From Leisingera sp. M658 (GTDB lineage: Bacteria; Pseudomonadota; Alphaproteobacteria; Rhodobacterales; Rhodobacteraceae): 64,000 nucleotides of DNA. The notes under the pieces are model-generated. The model ran no database searches and was not told where the DNA came from. It was given only the letters and a program-made list of their open reading frames with translations. Position 1 is the stretch's first letter. Every line of letters starts with the position of its first letter. The position numbers were made by a program, and so were the translations under genes. Shown here piece by piece: positions 61,205 through 64,000 of the stretch. Location of the stretch: positions 2,310,501-2,374,500 of the forward strand of contig NZ_CP083546.1 in the NCBI RefSeq assembly GCF_025144145.1, written 5' to 3'.

Positions 61205-63334
61205 ATGAATAACCAGCCAAAGCCAGATTCGAAGACATACGATGACCTGATCTCGGACGTCAAAAAAGGCATCATCAAGGTGCCCAAGTTCCAACGGGAT
61301 TTCGTCTGGGACTTGAAGGCAACCGCCAAGCTTCTGGATTCTATCCTCAAAGGTTATCCCATCGGGACCTTCATCCTTTGGGAAACGGATCAACGCATCA
61401 ACGATATCAAAAACATTGGTGGCTTTGCCCTGCCTGAGACGCCCGTTGGGCGCAATGTTCAGTACGTCCTTGATGGGCAGCAACGCATTACCTCCCTCTT
61501 CGCGGCCTATCTTGGTGCGCAGATCAGAAAACCCACCGAGAAAAAGGTGACCGACTACAAAGACATTGTCGTGAACCTGGAAGAGAACCTCGAGGAGAAG
61601 GAGAAGGACATAGTCACCGTGAAAGACGAAGCGGAGGTTTTCATACCCCTGCATGACGTTCTGAACTTTGACTACCAGATGGGCAATGAACTGGAACAGC
61701 GTGGTTTTGAGAAAACACAAATCAATCAGATCAGTGCATATTCCAGCGCCTTTAAGACCTATGCCTTCTCAACGGTCACCCTTCGGCAGAACGATATCGA
61801 GTCCGCCATTGAGGTGTTTACTCGAATAAATACAGGGGGAAAGGTTCTCACGCTTTTCGAAATTATGTCGGCCAAGACCTACGATGAAGCCGCTGATTTC
61901 GACATGCAGGCCCGTTGGGAGAAGTTCCAGAAAAAACTTAATGACAGCAAATACGAGAACATTTCTCCCTCTGTTCTTCTGCAAATCCTGAGCCTTGTCA
62001 TAAGCGAGTCGAAGGAGTGTAAGCGAAAGACGATCCTGGGCCTGGACAAGGCCGACATCATCGCAAGGTGGGATGATGTCATCTCTGCGATCGAGAAGAC
62101 CATCGACCACTTCCGGACAGTTTTGCGGATACCTGTTTCCCAAATTTTACCCTATGACACTCTCATCGTGCCTTTTGCCTACTTCTTCTTGAAAACGGGC
62201 AAATCACCCAGCGGGCAGCAACGGAAATATCTGGAAGAGCTCTTCTGGCGTTCATCCTTGTCGCTGCGTTATTCGTCAGCAACTGAATCCAAGCTGGCGG
62301 CTGATATCAAGAAAGTTGATCTAATCATAGCAGGCCAGCGGCCAGCTTACCCGGAGTTCAAACTTTACATCAATTCAGCTCAAGATCTCCGTGAAACGGA
62401 CTTCTCGACCGGGAACGCGATCTGCAAGTCGATCCTGTGCATTCTCGCATATCATGAACCGAAAGATTTCGACACAAACGGAAAGGTGCTTCTGGATAAC
62501 TCCTATCTCAAAATCGCTAGCAGTAAGAACTACCACCATTTCTTTCCGAGAGCATTTGTCCGCAAGCATGGCAGCGATGCAGAGACCCCCTATGCCAACT
62601 CGATTGTGAACATCACTTTGGTCAGCGCCGAACTGAACAAGAAGCGGATCGGCGCAAAGGCCCCCTCGGTATATCTAGCAGATTTTGCAGATGAGAACTC
62701 AGAATTAAAGCATGCGCTGAGCAGCCATCTCATCGAGTTGGATGATGCCTCAGTTGTGCAAGACGATTTTACTGCATTCCTGAAGCATCGCTCAGAAGTT
62801 CTCTATGCCGAGATCTTGAAGCGCATAGAACCATCCGAAGCACCTGCGCAGATCGATCCCATCCATGAGATGATCCTCGAGGGCGAGGGCCAGCTGGTAG
62901 AGTTCAAGTCCACCCTGCGATACGACATGCGTACTGGCGAAGTGAACAAGAAGCTCGAGCACGTGGTCGCCAAGACAGTTGCGGCATTCATGAATTCTGA
63001 CGGTGGAAGCCTCTTAATAGGTGTAGATGACCATGGGAATGCCATTGGCCTCGAACTCGACTGCGGCACACTTTCAAAGAAAGATCGGGACGGCTTTCAA
63101 CTCCACATTGCTAATATCTTCGACAAGTACCTCGGCAAGGACGTTATGAAGCTCTGGAAGCTCAACTGGCCAACCTATGATGACAAGCAGATTTGTCATG
63201 TTGAAGTCACAAGGGCGAACAAACCCGTTTACGTGATTTCAGAAGGTAAGGAGGAGTTCTTCGTTCGCAAAGAAGGATCATCGCAGCCCCTTTCTCGTGC
63301 GGAAGAGCATGAATGGAACAAGGGACGCTTCTGA
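61205..63334 (+). CDS. Fusion protein: DUF262 (GmrS-like), HNH-like and AlbA_2 domains
   Basis: A 709-residue protein in three parts. The N-terminal DUF262 domain has VPKFQRDFVW and DGQQR (about 26-35 and 90-94), as in GmrSD-type restriction of modified DNA. The middle (about 443-480) has HHFFPRAFV and NSIVNI, like the HNH-type nuclease of GmrD. The C-terminal part (about 560-690) has an AlbA_2/Schlafen pattern (VEFKSTLRYD, NSDGGSLLIGVDDHG) that may bind ATP or nucleic acid. It lies 170 bp after Res on the same strand, probably with its own weak ribosome site. Confidence 0.85.
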   Translation: MNNQPKPDSKTYDDLISDVKKGIIKVPKFQRDFVWDLKATAKLLDSILKGYPIGTFILWETDQRINDIKNIGGFALPETPVGRNVQYVLDGQQRITSLFAAYLGAQIRKPTEKKVTDYKDIVVNLEENLEEKEKDIVTVKDEAEVFIPLHDVLNFDYQMGNELEQRGFEKTQINQISAYSSAFKTYAFSTVTLRQNDIESAIEVFTRINTGGKVLTLFEIMSAKTYDEAADFDMQARWEKFQKKLNDSKYENISPSVLLQILSLVISESKECKRKTILGLDKADIIARWDDVISAIEKTIDHFRTVLRIPVSQILPYDTLIVPFAYFFLKTGKSPSGQQRKYLEELFWRSSLSLRYSSATESKLAADIKKVDLIIAGQRPAYPEFKLYINSAQDLRETDFSTGNAICKSILCILAYHEPKDFDTNGKVLLDNSYLKIASSKNYHHFFPRAFVRKHGSDAETPYANSIVNITLVSAELNKKRIGAKAPSVYLADFADENSELKHALSSHLIELDDASVVQDDFTAFLKHRSEVLYAEILKRIEPSEAPAQIDPIHEMILEGEGQLVEFKSTLRYDMRTGEVNKKLEHVVAKTVAAFMNSDGGSLLIGVDDHGNAIGLELDCGTLSKKDRDGFQLHIANIFDKYLGKDVMKLWKLNWPTYDDKQICHVEVTRANKPVYVISEGKEEFFVRKEGSSQPLSRAEEHEWNKGRF

Positions 63335-63396
63335 GAAAAGATCGTGAGCCTAGAGCAACGGGGAGCCAGGGCGGGCAACCCGCCCAGGCGCTCAGG

Positions 63397-63594
63397 TCAT
63401 TCGGTGACCTGAGCGTCATCACGGCGCGGGAAGGCAACCATCTCGACATCGGGGAACATGCTGTGTTTCACGTTGATCGACGTGATGTTGCCGCTATCGT
63501 CGGTGTTGACGAAGAGGACGCCGCAGCGGTCCCAGAAGTTCTTGCCGTCTTTTTCGCCGGATTTGACGTTCAGTTTCAGAGTTTGAGTAGCCAT
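63397..63594 (-). CDS. Small hypothetical island protein
   Basis: A 65-residue beta-rich protein beginning MATQTLKLNVKSGEKDGKNF with paired aromatic residues and a single cysteine. Similar small proteins occur on Rhodobacteraceae islands and plasmids near ardC. It is convergent with the fusion gene and has a degenerate repeat module upstream. Function unknown. Confidence 0.7.
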   Translation of the reverse strand: MATQTLKLNVKSGEKDGKNFWDRCGVLFVNTDDSGNITSINVKHSMFPDVEMVAFPRRDDAQVTE

Positions 63595-63641
63595 TTTTTG
63601 ATCCTCACTTTGAGTGTTTCGATGAACATGACCAAAGCTGG

Positions 63642-63700
63642 CACCAGGGGCTGTCAGCGAGAAACTTGCCTCGCGAGGAATGCGCTGGCGCAGGGGAATT
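63642..63700. repeat. Degenerate third copy of the island module
   Basis: Shares GGGGCTGTCA, GCGAGGAATG and CAGGGGAA blocks with 51534-51640 (between repeats A2 and B2), in the same order and orientation relative to a minus-strand gene. It seems to be a decayed copy of the variable middle of the module. Confidence 0.45.
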
Positions 63701-63876
63701 TTCTTGTTGAAGCGGGGCTTGCCCCGCGTCTGCTACGGCTGCCCGCTTATGTTCAGCAGTCGGAAACACGGCACTGAGGATCTGGGTTTGGCACTCAGAA
63801 TTTAACTGGTCTCGTCAACCTGCTCCAAAAGGGCGCAGGAACTTCAAAGATCGCAGCGGCCATTATTCTCGACATC

Positions 63877-63919
63877 TTACGCTGCAGCGTAATTTTTCTA
63901 GATTTGCGCTTCAGCGTAA
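63877..63919. promoter_or_regulatory. Tandem palindromic operators near the right edge
   Basis: Perfect 16-bp palindrome TTACGCTGCAGCGTAA at 63877-63892 and an imperfect copy TTGCGCTTCAGCGTAA at 63904-63919, in an AT-rich stretch, with a further TTTACGCT half-site near 63971. This is a typical arrangement for a dimeric repressor; the controlled gene should lie past 64000 or be the gene at 63594. Confidence 0.6.
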
Positions 63920-64000
63920 ATTTCACACTGGTGTGTTGCTTTGTCCTCGAGAGGCGACAGCTGCCCCAGTTTACGCTCGCGCCAGATCCGCTTCCTCGTG

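Larger units (their letters stand above)
47045..64000. mobile_element. Genomic island inserted at tRNA-Cys, right end outside the window
   Basis: From the tRNA-Cys 3' end, gene content changes to integrase, small DNA-binding proteins, ArdC, a restriction-like defense block, repeated upstream modules and AT-richer stretches. No direct repeat of the tRNA 3' end (GGTACTCGCCTCCA) was found further right in the window, so the island probably extends past 64000. Confidence 0.75.

Noticed and set aside
51919-63334. DISARM or BREX as the identity of the defense block
   Set aside because: No drmA/drmB/drmC-like genes and no brxL, pglZ or pglX-like genes are present; the Mod/Res pair is type III-like.

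Overview
The window looks like the chromosome of a marine alphaproteobacterium of the Roseobacter group (Rhodobacteraceae; Leisingera, Phaeobacter or Ruegeria-like). The evidence is high GC, strong Shine-Dalgarno sites with many GTG/TTG starts and ATGA gene overlaps, and typical gene neighbours: gatC-gatA, TelA/XpaC/DUF2927/SPFH cluster, the DUF1326-DUF2182 pair, and a MocE-type Rieske protein next to a fatty-acid-desaturase-like oxygenase. The genus is an inference from family resemblance only.

Layout. 1-5.1 kb: partial TetR regulator, a small membrane protein, an esterase, a Rieske/desaturase pair, a class II aldolase and a divergent LysR gene with a 23-bp palindrome between them. 5.1-7.1 kb: an IS110-family element and an empty stretch. 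7.1-17.7 kb: an unusual catabolic locus. It has E1 alpha and beta of a 2-oxoacid (acetoin/pyruvate type) dehydrogenase, an E2 split into a free 77-aa lipoyl protein and a lipoyl-less acyltransferase, a lipoate-ligase-like protein, a Tat-exported small subunit with a GMC dehydrogenase carrying a C-x5-C-x3-C iron-sulfur motif, an exported VOC protein, a HupE/UreJ-like membrane protein, and, on the opposite strand, an AcoR-like regulator with a decayed AAA+ domain plus an AhpD-like protein. The same 27-bp inverted repeat lies before the first gene and before the AhpD-like gene, which marks the block as one regulon.

17.7-46.9 kb is mostly housekeeping and transport: amidase, excalibur lipoprotein, gatA/gatC, UPF0173 hydrolase, tag, YciI, a TetR gene with twin operators, tadA, an RsuA-type pseudouridine synthase, the XpaC/TelA/DUF2927/SPFH-GYF/zinc-ribbon cluster, dtd, a peptide ABC transporter, DUF1326/DUF2182, a phosphodiesterase-like protein, YARHG protein, HSL-type hydrolase, acyl-CoA synthetase, ABC exporter, tRNA-Gly(TCC) and a CbiX-like protein.

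46.97-64 kb is a genomic island next to tRNA-Cys(GCA): a tyrosine integrase with two small DNA-binding proteins, small island genes, an ArdC-type antirestriction protein, and a repeated upstream module. Its main cargo (51.9-63.3 kb) is a co-directional five-gene block: SNF2-type helicase with a possible PLD-like N-terminus, DUF4391 protein, type III-like Mod methyltransferase, type III-like Res helicase-endonuclease, and a three-part fusion of DUF262, HNH-like and AlbA_2 modules. I read it as a composite anti-phage system joining modification-dependent and type III restriction. The right end of the island is not inside the window.
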